Assembly: GCA_019614645.1 (NCBI GenBank)
Contig: JABWDB010000015.1
Coordinates: forward strand, 3,962,501 to 4,026,500
Direction: 5' to 3'
Length of the DNA: 64,000 nt
DNA from: Stratiolaelaps scimitus
Taxonomy: Eukaryota; Arthropoda; Arachnida; Mesostigmata; Laelapidae
The notes under the pieces are model-generated. The model made no database searches, was not told where the DNA came from, and saw nothing but the letters and a program-made list of their open reading frames with translations. The position numbers and the translations under genes were made by a program. Shown here piece after piece: positions 33,000 to 45,006 of the stretch; position 1 is the stretch's first letter; the number at the start of each line of letters is the position of its first letter.

Positions 33000-35600
33000 G
33001 TCCCTATATACACTGAAACCACGGCGTCATTGTCGTCCCAACGTCTGCATCGGCAATGAGTCGAGCAGTCGACAGAGAAATTAGCCATCTCATTCGATCG
33101 TTGTTAAAATCGCATTTGCTCGAGCCGGCAGCTGATGGGAGTCACAGTTGTATCCACTCGACGGCACCAGCTTCTCTCGCATCGCGAATACTTCCTCTTC
33201 CCATAATAGCAATGAGCAGTAGGAGCGATCGAAGAATGGAAAAAAACACATAACAGCAATAATTTATAGTGCTGTCACCATATTGGTTTTGTTGTTGTTG
33301 CTGCTGCTGTTCAACCGAATGTGTGTTTCATCAACATAGAGTATAAAGCACAACATATCTGTGTGTGTGTGTGTGTATGTTTTAGTCTTCTGGATTATAT
33401 AAAGCTTCAGTCCTACGCGCGAGTCAGGCCCGACTGTTCCCGCTCGACGCGTTCACTGCACTAAGCGTGTCAAACACGAACAACGATTATAAAGCTTTCG
33501 AGAGTCCCCCGCCTCCTCACCGCGCTGCGTCCGCAGTCGCGGCGAGACCGGGCCAGCCTTTCAGTGGGGTCAGATCAGCGGGGTATGTATTGTGTGTGTG
33601 TGTGTGTGGTCTTTTCATTCGGTCATTTATACACAACGTGTTAGCGTGTCGCCAGGACCAGGCCCGTCATCAGCATCAGCCGGTCAGCGGTAATGACTCG
33701 TCCGAATTTCGTAGTCATAGGGAATTTTGGCAACCCTTGCCCTGTTACCGTGCCACTGCTTCGGCAGATGTGAGTCGAGTTACCTCGACACGTCTTGGTT
33801 GAGAGTAGTTGCCGCTCTGTCTCGCCTAACGTTAACCAACCGATGCGATGCCGATGGCCACCCTAACAGTAGTATGATGATTTATAACAATACGCAACAT
33901 CTGTGGCCCGCGGACGAGCTCGTTCGCCTTGCCTCTCCGAACACTGTGGCTGCTGTGCGCACAAGCTGAACGGTGCGTGGCTGACACACGAACATGCCGA
34001 AGAGGCACATCATCGGACGTCGGCGATTATTTATATGTTTTATGATAAGTTTGAAGAACAACGGTGAGCTTTTCGTCTCACTATTGCTTGTCATGCTACA
34101 ACGACGCAGTGCAAGCGTTAGGGAGCGCGATTTCAATTGGCTTCATAGGATCTTCCCTGCTGACTTTCGTTGCGGCGGTTTCATTTTCAGCTGATCGAGC
34201 TGGTGCTCAATTATCAGATACTCATTCGACCTTTTTCCCATTTGTTCTTCCTACCTGAGTGAAATTTGTTGTTGGTTGACGTTACACAAGTGTGTGTTCT
34301 TTTGTTTGTTTACATATCAAGTTCTACCCGTCGTGAGATTTGTGCTTGCGAGTCGATTCTGTTCGCTATTACAGCTGAAATATTATATTATACTGCTAGC
34401 ACGTCCTCAATGTGTTCAAAGTCGAACTTCAGTCAAGGCTTATTCAATCCATTTGATGATCTAACACACGAGAACGCACCCGCACGCGCCCGAGCAGTTT
34501 CGCGGACGCGCATAATCGTGGTGACAAGTACATTACGTGTAGCCGCGAGACAGGAGAATATATATAGCCGCCATGCACAATGTTGCAGTGACTTGCCTAC
34601 GGACGGATTCCATTATCATCGTTACGGCTGTAATCATCTTGAGCTGCTCGCGAAACTTCTTCGAGGTATTTTTCCTTGGGGCAAAACTCGGCTCGTGATG
34701 AAAATCTCACGAAGCGAGACGACGCTTCAACCGGCCTCAGTACATCAGTCTTCAATGGTCATCAGTCTCCCCCGAGTGCATCGGTTTTCTCTCACGTAGA
34801 CCAATTGCGTCACACACTAAATGAGGTCGTGAGGTTGCTGTCACGTCAGTGAACATTCGAACTCAAGCCGCCCATAGTCGAGATAAACACACACACACAC
34901 GCACGCCCATATAGAGTATACAGTTATACAAAGCGTCTTGCCACAGGCACGAAAATACCCAGTGGCAAGCAACACTGTCGCCGGAAAACTACGTAGACGT
35001 CTAATGTTTGTCATACTACGATGTTTGCATAACACCACGTTTTGAATATAGATCACGATTCGTTCTGGGCCCTGTGGCGTTCGTGTTCGCAAAATTGACG
35101 AATCACTTTTCTCACATCATCAGACATTCGCATCGCTAACTCTCGCTCGGGTGACCAATGAGGGTTATGATTTGACAAAATTATCATCGTAAATTTCGAA
35201 GGGGGATCAAAAACGAGCCAAGAGTCATTATTAGAATGCGGTACGTGATTTCCATTTGGAAAAAATCGGCAGGCAGGCTACCCTACGGAGAGTTGCTAGG
35301 TGATCTGGCCAGGCAGACTCGTGATGCGGGCAGATCTCGTTCGTTAATCGCCGCTGACCAACCTCTTCGGATTAGTGCCGCGCGCCTTCGACAGCCCGGG
35401 TCAGCTTCTATTCGTGACAGACATTCGCACCTTGCCCCAACAACATCTCATATATATATATATATATATATATATGTAGATTTTCTTCACATAGTTTAAT
35501 CTCGCTCGTTGAATAATGTCGTTTCTCCTTCATCTATGTACATATGTATCTTAGGCACACACGCACACACACACGCAAAGGCTTTTAGCATATATATATA
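31560..35600. other. Microsatellite-rich stretch without a supported gene
   Basis: TA runs lie at 32346-32379, 32597-32631, 32776-32807, 32968-33000 and 35450-35475. There is a GC alternating run at 32103-32120, GT runs at 33360-33377 and 33592-33608, and CAG/CTG patches near 32020-32040 and 32128-32140. A plus-strand frame at 34266-34799 (177 codons) has no recognisable domain and no splice support. Nothing else is supportable. Confidence 0.5.
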
Positions 35601-35618
35601 TATAGATATATTTATATA

Positions 35619-35825
35619 TCAGTCTCTACTGATATTTTCGATGACATGTACGCGCACTCCCCTAGGATCTACGTCATAGTGGCGCATGTAGCCTTTCTTA
35701 GCTTGTGGCCTCGGCCAAAATGCCGCATCGTACGGGGAGGGAGGGATAGCTTCGAGGGCCGTCAGGGATAAAGTGACGCCACAGGTGGGGCAGATGCAGC
35801 GCACTTCTTGACCGTCTCGTTTTGG
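35619..35825 (-). CDS. Seven-exon gene, exon 7 (terminal, CxxC)
   Basis: The terminal exon is 69 codons including the TGA stop. It reads PKRDGQEVRCICPTCGVTLS and continues with ALEAIPPSPYDAAFWP and YMRHYDVDPRGVRVHVIE. The paired cysteines (CICPTC) suggest half of a zinc-binding knuckle, but the partner cysteines or histidines are not evident. The acceptor would be ACATGAAAG before 35825, which is pyrimidine-poor. It was chosen because the frame is blocked by TGA just upstream and because phase 0 fits the preceding exon. The composition is clearly protein-like. No obvious AATAAA was seen just downstream. Confidence 0.6.
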   Translation of the reverse strand, partial: PKRDGQEVRCICPTCGVTLSLTALEAIPPSPYDAAFWPRPQAKKGYMRHYDVDPRGVRVHVIENISRD

Positions 35826-36340
35826 CTTTCATGTTTCACTACAAATAGCACCCTTCTATAGAGTCCCGTTTCGAAGCACCAAACGAATCCGCAAACACTC
35901 GTCGACAAGGCCACCACGTCGTCGTTGTCTCTCTCTGTCTCTCCTGGTTATCTCGATAAAGGCTTGATGTGGTGTGAATGCGTGGGAATGAGTGGGCCGC
36001 CCCGGTCGTACATCTATCGTATCGAGGTGGTGTCCTGATCAGCTTGTGCGTCCTGGTAGTCTACTGATCCACGACACCCTGACGTCTTCAGGAAGGCCAT
36101 CAGGATGCATGTGTGCGTTCGTCCTTGTTTGCCTTATCTGTTGTTCGCTTCGGTTTGGGGACATTTCACGCAACATCACACCGGCCGATTGACGAGATGT
36201 GGACCCGCCTCCGTCAGCCGGGCGCACCTTGACATGTTTGCGACACGACGCTCGTCGACTCAAACCCAAACGCCGATTGGATGTGTTTGCGTAGGCGATG
36301 CCATCTCCTGGCCGAGCTGACGAGGTCCCTTGGGGGGTAC

Positions 36341-36486
36341 CTTCCTCCGGGACGAGCCGCCGTGGGCACGCATCAATGAGTGAGCGCCAGCGCCCCCCAC
36401 GCCCCCAGTGCCGCTGCTAGGTCCCGCACCCCCTAGGAAGCCCTCTGCGCCCTCAGCCAGTTCTTCTGGATTCACCATAGACAGAC
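36341..36486 (-). CDS. Seven-exon gene, exon 6 (Gly-rich)
   Basis: An excellent acceptor (CCTCTTGTTCTTGTCCTTCGCAG) precedes 36486. The first two bases complete a codon split after exon 5. The frame reads LSMVNPEELAEGAEGFLGGA and a Gly/Ala/Ser linker, ending GGSSRRK at a possible donor AGGAAG/GTACCC (GT at 36340-36339, phase 0). The frame can also be read on to a TGA near 36260, so an alternative end without exon 7 is possible. The region is probably a flexible linker. Confidence 0.6.
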
Positions 36487-36997
36487 CTGCGAAGGACAAG
36501 AACAAGAGGAGGAAGAGGTCAACAACAACGACAAGAACAACAACAGAACCCATATCAAAACCGTCCTCTGGGTGGGGCGCGTTCATTCGTGTTATAACTT
36601 TTTTCGCATCGGTGCATAACTTATTTATCATATATCTGTTAGTGAGTTCAGTACAGATCAAGAGAAATGCAGGGGAACTGGGAGAGGGAGAGGCCAGCCT
36701 GAATAGGCGATCTTGTAACATTCACGATGCTGATATTCCACCATTTATAAGTTGCGTATGTTTAAGTTAGGAAAATGAGAACTTCATCTAAATATCGAGA
36801 ACCTTCCAGGTAACAACAACGAAGACGAAGTTTCCAGCTAACAACGTAGCGCTCAAAGCCGTAGTTACCGTTCGTATTCGAACGCTTGTTAATTATTGAC
36901 CAGATCGTCCATCCAACTCAGGTCCAGCACGGCCTGAACACTGACTATCGACGCAGTTGTTCGTCGCGTACCCGAGATTCACATCGTCAAAACGTAC

Positions 36998-37181
36998 CTT
37001 TGAGGTTCTCGATCTTGAGCTGTTCCGCTAGCTGATCCGCTTGTCGGTGCACCTCCTCAATTTCCACCTGAAGTGAGGCAACGATCTCTCGGTGTTTCTC
37101 ATCGAGTGGAAGGTCCTGAGGTGGCGTAGCTACCACGTCCAGCGCTCGGGTCACCAAGTCGCACTCGCGAGACATATAGCC
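36998..37181 (-). CDS. Seven-exon gene, exon 5 (coiled coil)
   Basis: The frame starts GYMSRECDLVTRALDVVATP and then forms a heptad-rich helix containing EIVASLQVEIEEVHRQADQL and AEQLKIENLK. It ends at a strong donor (CTCAAAG/GTACGT, phase 1). The acceptor is TTAAG at 37183-37182. No other AG lies between it and the pure CT tract at about 37257-37322, so the tract can serve as polypyrimidine tract with a long AG-free gap. The 184-nt length gives phase 0 in and phase 1 out. Confidence 0.65.
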
Positions 37182-37254
37182 CTTAACGAGGTGCCGGCGG
37201 TGATGGTATTATTATTATTGTTGTTGTTATTGTGGTTGTTGTGGTTTTACAGAC

Positions 37255-37256
<2 letters not shown>

Positions 37257-37322
<66 letters not shown>
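37257..37322. repeat. (GA)n / (CT)n microsatellite in intron 4
   Basis: A nearly pure GA run of about 65 bp on the plus strand. It reads as a CT tract on the transcribed strand of the seven-exon gene, about 75 nt before the exon 5 acceptor. It gives rise to chance RERERE and LSLSLS frames. Confidence 0.95.
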
Positions 37323-37326
<4 letters not shown>

Positions 37327-37952
37327 AAGATGGTTAGTTGAACACAATTATCTACATGAACATAACCGGTGGCTGTGTGGGAGACAGAGGCAAACGAGCA
37401 AAGAATCTCCAAGGGGAATTCTCATTCTAATAATTGCAAACAACGGTAATATTTGAATAGAAAAAGAAACTTAAAATTTTTTCCTCGTATAAATAACCAG
37501 CTTTGCCAGACTATTCTCATCAGCAGTATCACCCTACCTCCAAGCCTAAGAGGTAATGACAATTTTCATCTATGTGTCATCCCCCCCGTGCTGTTCATGT
37601 AAACCCGTACGGTATTGGTATTCTCGACGTTCGTATTACGCAGTACTCGGCTAATATAATATGTTATAGCAGCATTATAATTATATTAATTATTATTGTT
37701 ATTTTGTTGAGTTGTACATCCGTTTGTCGGGAGGGCGCGTTTATGTAGTGAACATATCGAGCTCAGTTCCACATGGACTGACTTAGAGCTAATATTCGGG
37801 TATATTGCTTAAACAGTATATCTATATATTATGGCGCCTTTTTCATTATTTCTTTTCTTTTGTCGAGGGAGACATTTTCTTCGAACGCACGGACACCACC
37901 ACCAGGGACAATTCAATCCACACAGAAAGTGGGCCTCCTTGCTCAAACTAAG

Positions 37953-38030
37953 GGTAAAGCTTTATTGGTTTATTGAAGGAACTGCAATTTCTACAATGCT
38001 TAATATGTTCTCTATTATATGTTATGTCGC
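37953..38030 (-). repeat. Dispersed repeat family, copy 3 (intronic)
   Basis: The plus strand reads GGTAAAGCTTTATTGGTTTA then TTGAAGGAACTGCAATTTCT and ACAATGCTTAA. It aligns with 27371-27440 along its whole length. It lies in the intron between exons 4 and 5 of the minus-strand gene, in the orientation where its AATAAA-like tail is on the gene's own strand. Confidence 0.6.
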
Positions 38031-38139
38031 GGGACTCGGCCACAGGCTTTCCTAGCCTATCACCTCGCTCGAGCCTTGCGCGTTGGCCATTACTTCGATA
38101 TTTGGGGAAGGTGTGTAACGAGTCCTGTATTATACTAAC

Positions 38140-38364
38140 TTCCATGTCGTGCGTGAGCCTCTCAATCTTGGCCTTCGTGGCATAAATCTCCGCATGCAAC
38201 GACGCCTCCTCCTTCTGAGCGAGGCCGAGGCGGGTCTCGGCCGCTGTCAGCCGTCTGTCGAGATCTTGACACTCAGGGTAGATCGCTCCGTGTTCGCGTT
38301 CGCGATTTTCAAGGTTCGATTCGAGTTTGCCGATCTCACGATCCATCTCTTCGAGCTTGGCCGC
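38140..38364 (-). CDS. Seven-exon gene, exon 4 (coiled coil)
   Basis: The exon is exactly 75 codons, phase 0 at both ends. The acceptor is TCTCGATGTAG and the donor is GAA/GTTAGT (GT at 38139-38138). It reads AAKLEEMDREIGKLESNLEN, RLTAAETRLGLAQKEEASLH and AEIYATKAKIERLTHDME, a near-continuous heptad pattern typical of a dimerising coiled coil. No proline interrupts the helix except around AIYPECQDL, where a hinge is possible. Confidence 0.75.
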
Positions 38365-40264
38365 CTACATCGAGAGGAACGCGCGCAAGAAACATCAATG
38401 CAATGTTATCTGTTAAGGAAAGCGAAACTTGAACGTGAATCTTGAGTGGCTGCGATCTCGGCGCGTTATCAATTCGATTCGAGCACAATGTTCATTCACA
38501 ATCGCATTCGCGTATTAGGCAATTTGTAGAAGGATCCGAACTGCACCGTGTGCGGTGTACGTGAAACGCTGCAACTGGACGCTGCTACCCGCGCGCGATT
38601 TTCGTACCCGACGGTAATCACAGGGTACGGTCAGAGCGGCGTGCCTGACCGAAGCGTGCGGACTAGTCCACTGGGAATTATTTACGGAGAAGGAGGAACG
38701 CATTAGGGAGAGGATTACTTCTTTAGTCGGTTATGCCGGCCGGGCTAAAGACTACAGCTTAGCGGAGCTAGAAAAACCCGCCGACTGTGAAATGTTTGAC
38801 AAATTGTGTTTGCATCTACAAGAGATGATGGCAGGCGCGCTCGTGTCCCATATTTATATTTGAGCTTGAAAAGCTTTGTTGTTGGTTGTTGGAGATTTTT
38901 GGCTTAGGAGAATCGTTTTAAGAACATAATGCGGTCATGAAACATAAATATAATAACGTTTTTTTTCGGGGCTGGGGGCGTCGTCGGATTTTCCTCATAA
39001 ATAAAATTCTAGGCAAAGTTCAGCGAATCAATACGTAATTAGGTAACGAGGCTATTGAATTAGTATCTTCATCTGGGCGTATATTAGGATAATAGGTATA
39101 ATCAAAGTGACGCACGAAGAACCTAGCAACAACGACCCGGGTACATCGCCATCCCAGGTGCACTCGGAGAAACAGTTCGAACAATATAGTTATAGACAGA
39201 CATATATAGAGCGTATATTGTACAGTAAAATAGGTATATATATATATATAGCTACACTGCCTCAGTACAATGATACAATCGGCCGGAAGAAGCTAGTGCA
39301 CACAGGATAAGGAACTTTGCCTCGGGACATGTGGACAATGTTTGCCCAGCGTTTCCCAGCGACAAACAAACACACATTGACAATGGGGCCTGGCGTCACC
39401 GCGTGCGCAGCAGCCTACGATCGAAACTGCGCCACATTATGTAACCGGTGCTTAGAACGAAAATGATAATGTGTGTATGTGTGTGTGTGTCCGCGCCTTT
39501 TTTTCGACCAAATATATAGTGGAGCGTGGAGTGCTGCGTTGAGACAGTTGGGTGAATCCTAATGAAACACAAAGGCACTTTGAGTAAAGTTAGACATAAT
39601 TGCTCGTTTCGTTGTCATCTATGGAAGCAGCAATAATGCATGAGTGGAAAAATATAACACTAACAAAACAGGTCGAGGGAGAACAGCAGGCGTCAAACAG
39701 CCGGTGCACATCAAAGAACGACAACGGTGAAACGTGTTGAAGATTGGGACCTCGCGAACCGCTGAGTCCGGTTGGTTTACGCTACCAATATCCTCGGGGA
39801 ATATCCCACGGAAATAGAATAGTTCGTGTTTTTTTTATTGTTCGGTCCACGTATAATAGAAATCCATTGAAATTGATTTCATTTGTGCTCGAGTTCGTTC
39901 GCTCGATAGGTATCGCCTGTCAGCCAGCTGACAGTCCAATCTTAATAGGCTCATCTAAGAAGTTGGCTCGGCAGCGTTGATATTTAACATAATAAATGTA
40001 AACCTTCGCTCATCTCAAAATCTCTAATCTGGCGTTCCCTTTAACGTCTCGCTTATTTGTGCCACTGTTTTGACGCTGCGCTAACAAATTGCCTGCCACG
40101 AACCGTGTGTTAATCTGCAAGAGATCGAGGGGCCAGCGGGTGCAAAGGTGTGTGCCGGCAATTTTTCTCTCCAAGCATCGTGGGTCAGCTTAAGCTTCCC
40201 ACTACCGTTCCGGCATCGATATCCACCCCGCAGCCTCGCCCGCCTCACCCGATTAGCTTCGTAC

Positions 40265-40632
40265 CTGAAGGTTTAGCTTTTCCTGTTGCGTCCGAATCAG
40301 TAGATCGAGATCAGCAGGCCGCCGCCTGCAGGAAGAACGGATCGCTTGCTCGTACGGCGGCGGGACAAGGCCCATCCGTCCCGAGGACATCGGATTGGCC
40401 CCTGCTGGGCGGCTTTCGCGTCCTCTTCCAGGACCGCTTCCAGGATGGCCCTCCTCGAAGACGCCGCTGCCTCCTGTGCCTACACCACCATCGACTTTGT
40501 CACCGCCGCCTTCGAGCGTCACAATGCTGCCGGTGGATTGGCCGTTCAGGGTCACAACGTTCACACTCCACCGGTGGCTGTTATCACCAAGCCCACTACC
40601 TGAGTGGCTATTAGATCCTGGTGCGGGCAGTC
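40265..40632 (-). CDS. Seven-exon gene, exon 3 (PPPY motif)
   Basis: Acceptor ATACCATCTCCCGCAG, donor CTTCAG/GTACGA (GT at 40264-40263). Phase 1 in and phase 0 out over 368 nt. The first part is Gly/Ser-rich and disordered (LPAPGSNSHSGSGLGDNSH). A PPPYEQAI motif follows, a potential WW-domain ligand. The exon ends in the start of the coiled coil (DLDLLIRTQQEKLNLQ). The helix continues in phase into exon 4, which supports the join. Confidence 0.7.
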
Positions 40633-41069
40633 CTGCGGGAGATGGTATCAACGCATTGGAACGACAGCAGAAACCGATTGAGACGAACATTGTGAGAGCG
40701 CGTCACTAGCGAACGGCGATTGGCGTCATCGCCGCGACCGTCTGACGGTCGCCGGCCAAGATCCCCACAACAGAAGCGCTGATAAACGGATGTGTCTGCT
40801 TCGGGGCGCGCGTGTGCTCTCGCGAGTGCGACACAACACTAATTGGCCTTTAGAATAGAGTGACTGAAGTTTCCCCTGACGTGAAATAATTAGCTTATAA
40901 TGAGCAGTAGCATATTAGTGTCAAGGTGCGTTTGTCACCTAACGTCCAGTTTGTCATCGCTAATCAACGACACAAAAAATAATTAACAAAGAGCGAGAGG
41001 GAGAACATAATTCGATTAGCATACGACAGTTACATTCCTTATGACCATTGTTATTATTATTATGATTAC

Positions 41070-41344
41070 CTGTAGTCTTATTGAGCGTTCTAACATACTG
41101 CAGCTGCTGCTGTTTCTGCGGGACATCCTGTAGGTGGTGGTGGTGGTGGTGGTATTGTTGTTGGCTTTGACCACAATTTTGTTGCTGTTGTTGTTGCTGT
41201 ACATTACGACATTGCTGCTGCTGCTGTTGTTGTTGTCTTTGAAGGTGATTCTGCTGCTGCAGCTGTTGCTGGTATTGTTGACTGTGCTGTATCTGTTGCT
41301 GCTGATGGGGAGAAGGTTGCTGTTTATTATAAGAAAAAAATTGT

Positions 41345-41375
<31 letters not shown>

Positions 41376-41929
41376 CCTGATGTTGTTGTGGGTGCGCTTG
41401 CAGCGGCATCTGCTGCTGCTGTTGAAGGCGATGATGCTGTTGTAGCTGGTGCTGTCCATTATGTAACTGGTGTTGTGCTTGTTGCTGCTGAGGCTGCTGC
41501 TGCTGCTGTCGATGACTTTGTATGTGAAGCTGCTGCTGCTGCTGATGCACGTGATGCTGTTGTTTCTGTTGTTGCTGCTGCTGCTGCTCGGATGTGGGTA
41601 CACCACTTAAACCCAACTGCGCCAGCTGAGCGGCGGCCGCTTCGACGCGTCCGACTTGAACCTGCTGTCCCCTGCCACCGCCATCGACGACTGCAGCAGC
41701 TGCAGAGACATCGGCGGCGGCGACGACGACGGCGGTTGCGGCGGGTTTTGACGCTGGTGGTATCATTGTTCGCGCCGTCATGGACGGCTTGAGTAAGGGC
41801 GCCGATTTCGCCTGGCGTCGAAGCGCCGTCTCGATGGCGGCTGACCGCAGCTGGACGTGCGTGACGCCGGGTTTGAGCGGTATACGACCGAGCGACGGGG
41901 GTGGACTTTCGGCTACAGGTGCCGCGGGC
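41070..41929 (-). CDS. Seven-exon gene, exon 2 (Gln-rich)
   Basis: This 860-nt exon has a clear acceptor (CTCGTTGTACTTTGCAG) and donor (ACTACAG/GTAATC, GT at 41069-41068). It enters in phase 2 and leaves in phase 1. The first quarter is ordinary protein sequence (SPPPSLGRIPLKPGVTHVQL, AAIETALRRQAKSAPLLKPS). It is followed by an Ala/Val-rich part, then about 170 residues dominated by Gln with His, ending near QYHHHHHHLQ and LQYVRTLNKTTG. Gln codons are mixed CAG and CAA on the minus strand. Such segments are low-complexity activation or condensation regions in arthropod regulators. The tracts are probably length-polymorphic. Confidence 0.75.
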
Positions 41930-42735
41930 CTGCAAAGTACAACGAGAATCACCCATCATGAGAGTGAGCGGTGAATTAGAATTAGTTCTTTACTGAATTT
42001 ACACGTGCAAGGAAGACACATATGTATATGTCACGTCACGGGGCATCTACTATGCACCCTTTAAATGCAAATGTGCGACGGTGGGGATCGAGCCCGTGTA
42101 TCGACGTGTCTCATTTGGTTGCGAGATGCACGCGAAGCTGCACCACGCCACCGGGCTCGACATATATATATATATATATATGCATATATCATCGTTGTCA
42201 TTTTTTAGACATCTTCTTGTCTACTTCTGCGGGCTCCCTTCTACTGCGTCGGCGAGGAAGAAATCAACAATAAACTTGAAGAGAAATGACAATCACCACG
42301 GCAGATGCTACTGTTCCCGTATTTGTGAGGTGGCACACCGGGCAGAACAATCCGTGCTCGCCTTCGTAGAACGCTCCCTGGGATCGGTCTACTTTCCAAA
42401 AGTGGCTATCTTTTTCGGCAGGCACCCACGTATCCCGGGGACGTCACGGAGGCCCCCTCACCCCCCCCCCCCTTCTCTTTTGACTTTGAATTTTTGACTA
42501 GCGCGCATCGTTCCGGATTCATATGGCTGTGTATGCATGGGCCAGAGATGGAAACTCCTTCGGATCCGTTGCAAGCAACGGGGGCACGCCGGGAGGCACG
42601 TACGGCCCAGCGGACGAATCAAAATCCTTAGCTGATCTCACCAAGTTCCTCCTCTGCCGTCAGCCTCCGCTACGATTTGAAAGGATGACAGCACCATCCA
42701 GAGAATAGCGTCGCGTCACTGCATGGTAAGCACAC

Positions 42736-42778
<43 letters not shown>

Positions 42779-45006
42779 ATGCAAACCCAACGACATGGCG
42801 AGGACACCCCAGTGGAGTGGCAGCCTCAGACGACGTGGTTCATCGCGATTTCGTTATGGGCCGATGCTGGGGGGCAACGGCGATCATGCAAGTGTGGTGG
42901 TTATCGTGGCCGCGTTACAGCGAACGATCGCGTACATCTGTTGGACGTTTACAGTGCTCGCATTCACCTGGCTATCGATCAGACTGTCCCCCTGTTGTTT
43001 TGGAACAGGAAGAAACAACTGGCTACAGGCGTCCACTGTCCACTGAGTACAGGTAGATCCGTTGCTGTCGTTGTCGTTCCGTGGGTATGCTTCCATGTAT
43101 AATCACACAGACGGATCTCCTTTTACGGCTGGGTTCGGCAGTTCGAAAGTCGTTTGGCGCGTTGCCAATCATTCGCAATGCGATTAGATGGTGGGGATGG
43201 CCATGAGGGGGAGGGGTACCCGGTCGCTACGTTACTGTTCCCTCGCAGAAGTGCTGTTAATGACCGATGACCCATCTAATCATGTCCAACAAGCAGGCCC
43301 GGCCCTTTTTGCTTACCTCCAATGGGTGTCGTTCTCCGATCGTAATTCGTCTCACAGTGTGTAACGAGAACCGGAGCAGTGTACTAATTCGTCGCCGTCC
43401 ACCGACGCGGCACATTCCCCCCCCTGACTTCGTCCTAATCTTAATTCGGTTACAAGTTTAACCAGCACGCTCGTCTCGTCACATTACATCCAGCCAGATG
43501 GCTGCTTCGAGTCGACTCGATCCTGTATTCGCTTTGCTTCGTAACAAAGTACGAGGAAGAGCCAGAGCGACTCGAAGGGAAAAACAGAGGGGTCAAGAAC
43601 TCGGTGAGGTCCTCAGGTGCGCGCTGCTCCAACGAAGGATAGGGCAAAAAGCCAGTCTCCGCTAAGGAGCTCGTCAGGAACGGTGGCGGCGCCCCTTCCA
43701 CCGGTTGGTTGGTTGGGCCAGCCAGAAAACGGCCGTCGTTATTTGGCGAACGTCTGAACCGAACGCCTATCGTCCGGCGGTTTCAACGAAATAGCGTTGG
43801 CGCTGTTAGCTGTACTAGACCGTCACGGGAGTCTACGGCCGGGACGGTGGCCCAGTTCCTCGCTGATTGCGCCCGCTAAGTTTCGTTAGCACGCCCGTTA
43901 GCCTTACTTCTTAGCGTGGGCTGCTGCCCTGGGCGACTCCACGCTACCTTACCGTCGTAAGCCGCTCCCCGGCCGAGAGAGGACTTCCCGAGTGGGATGA
44001 GGAAGAGAGGCGAGAGAGAGCGAGAGATCAGAGTTAATTAATGAAACGCTTTTATCGATTCTTCGAAACAGGAAAACCGAGAAACGGTCGTCGCTGCATC
44101 CAAGCCAGTCCCCAGCGGTCCCGATTCGTCTCGTGGAAACCTCCCTCGTCTGAGACTGCGCTTGCTACGATGAGGGCGGCGTCCAGGTCAGTCAAGCGTA
44201 CTGTATACAAAGCAAGGTTGAGGCCTGATGGTATTAAGGCTCACATGCTCCCTAGCAAAAACACACACATACACACATCATATTCGAAGCAAGTCGATGT
44301 CCGCCGGGAATATGTTTCTTCGTCAGCGGGACTGCGAGTTCCACAGCGACTCACTGAACCAGACGGCTTGACTTGGTCGGCTGTCGCTGCATAGCCTGCA
44401 GAATTCTGCTGCTGCTGCTGCTGCTGCACTCGAAACGCGCGTAATGGCGGGCTTGGGCTCATTGCGAGGATTGGGAATATCTGCTTGTGCACGGCACGGA
44501 TTCAGTCGTCGTCAATCGGCGCAGATCACCGATCACCGAGCTCAATTCGCTGCGTCGACAGAGATGAATCCTCGCGTTTGTCGTCAAGGCGCACTGCTAC
44601 TGCATAGCTCGGATGTTTCTCCCATACAGCGGAGCTCTCGGTGACAGCCAGCAATCACCGTCTCGTTAGTCGAATGGACAGATTGACATAACATGCTAAC
44701 ATGTACCAAGCTCCACTACCATCACTCCCCGTAATCGTCTCGCCTAACCCCGGCCCGCAGCCCGTAGTCAGACGAGACTCGGAAAGCTCGAATCCTCTTT
44801 AACAACGAGCGCGGCACGAGGGCCCAACGTGTCCAACGATTTAATACGGCCGAAGTCGTTGCCGGATCCCGGGTCCTGTCAGAGGAAGCGGACACAATGA
44901 AACCGACTGCCTCGCTTCCAGAACGACAGCAAGCGGCTGATCTAACGTGGGGATAGCCGTATCATCATTAAGTGTCTCAATTTATTCGCGAATCTCCTCC
45001 ATTTAC
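41930..45006. other. Intron 1 of the seven-exon gene (inferred)
   Basis: This is the 3.1-kb gap between the exons at 45007 and 41929. It contains TA runs at 42161-42181 and 42738-42775, an 11-C run near 42463 and CAG/CTG repeats at 44407-44425. A minus-strand frame at 43450-43701 (SLAETGFLPYPSLEQRAPED) could be a skipped or alternative exon, but its ends do not fit the phase. Nothing else is supportable. Confidence 0.4.

Noticed and set aside
37092..37412. RERERE and LSLSLS frames
   Set aside because: They are translations of the (GA)n run in an intron.
42067..42170. tRNA-like B-box sequence (GGGCTCGATCCCC on the minus strand)
   Set aside because: No cloverleaf can be folded around it. It could be an old tRNA-derived SINE fragment, but a single B-box match is not enough.
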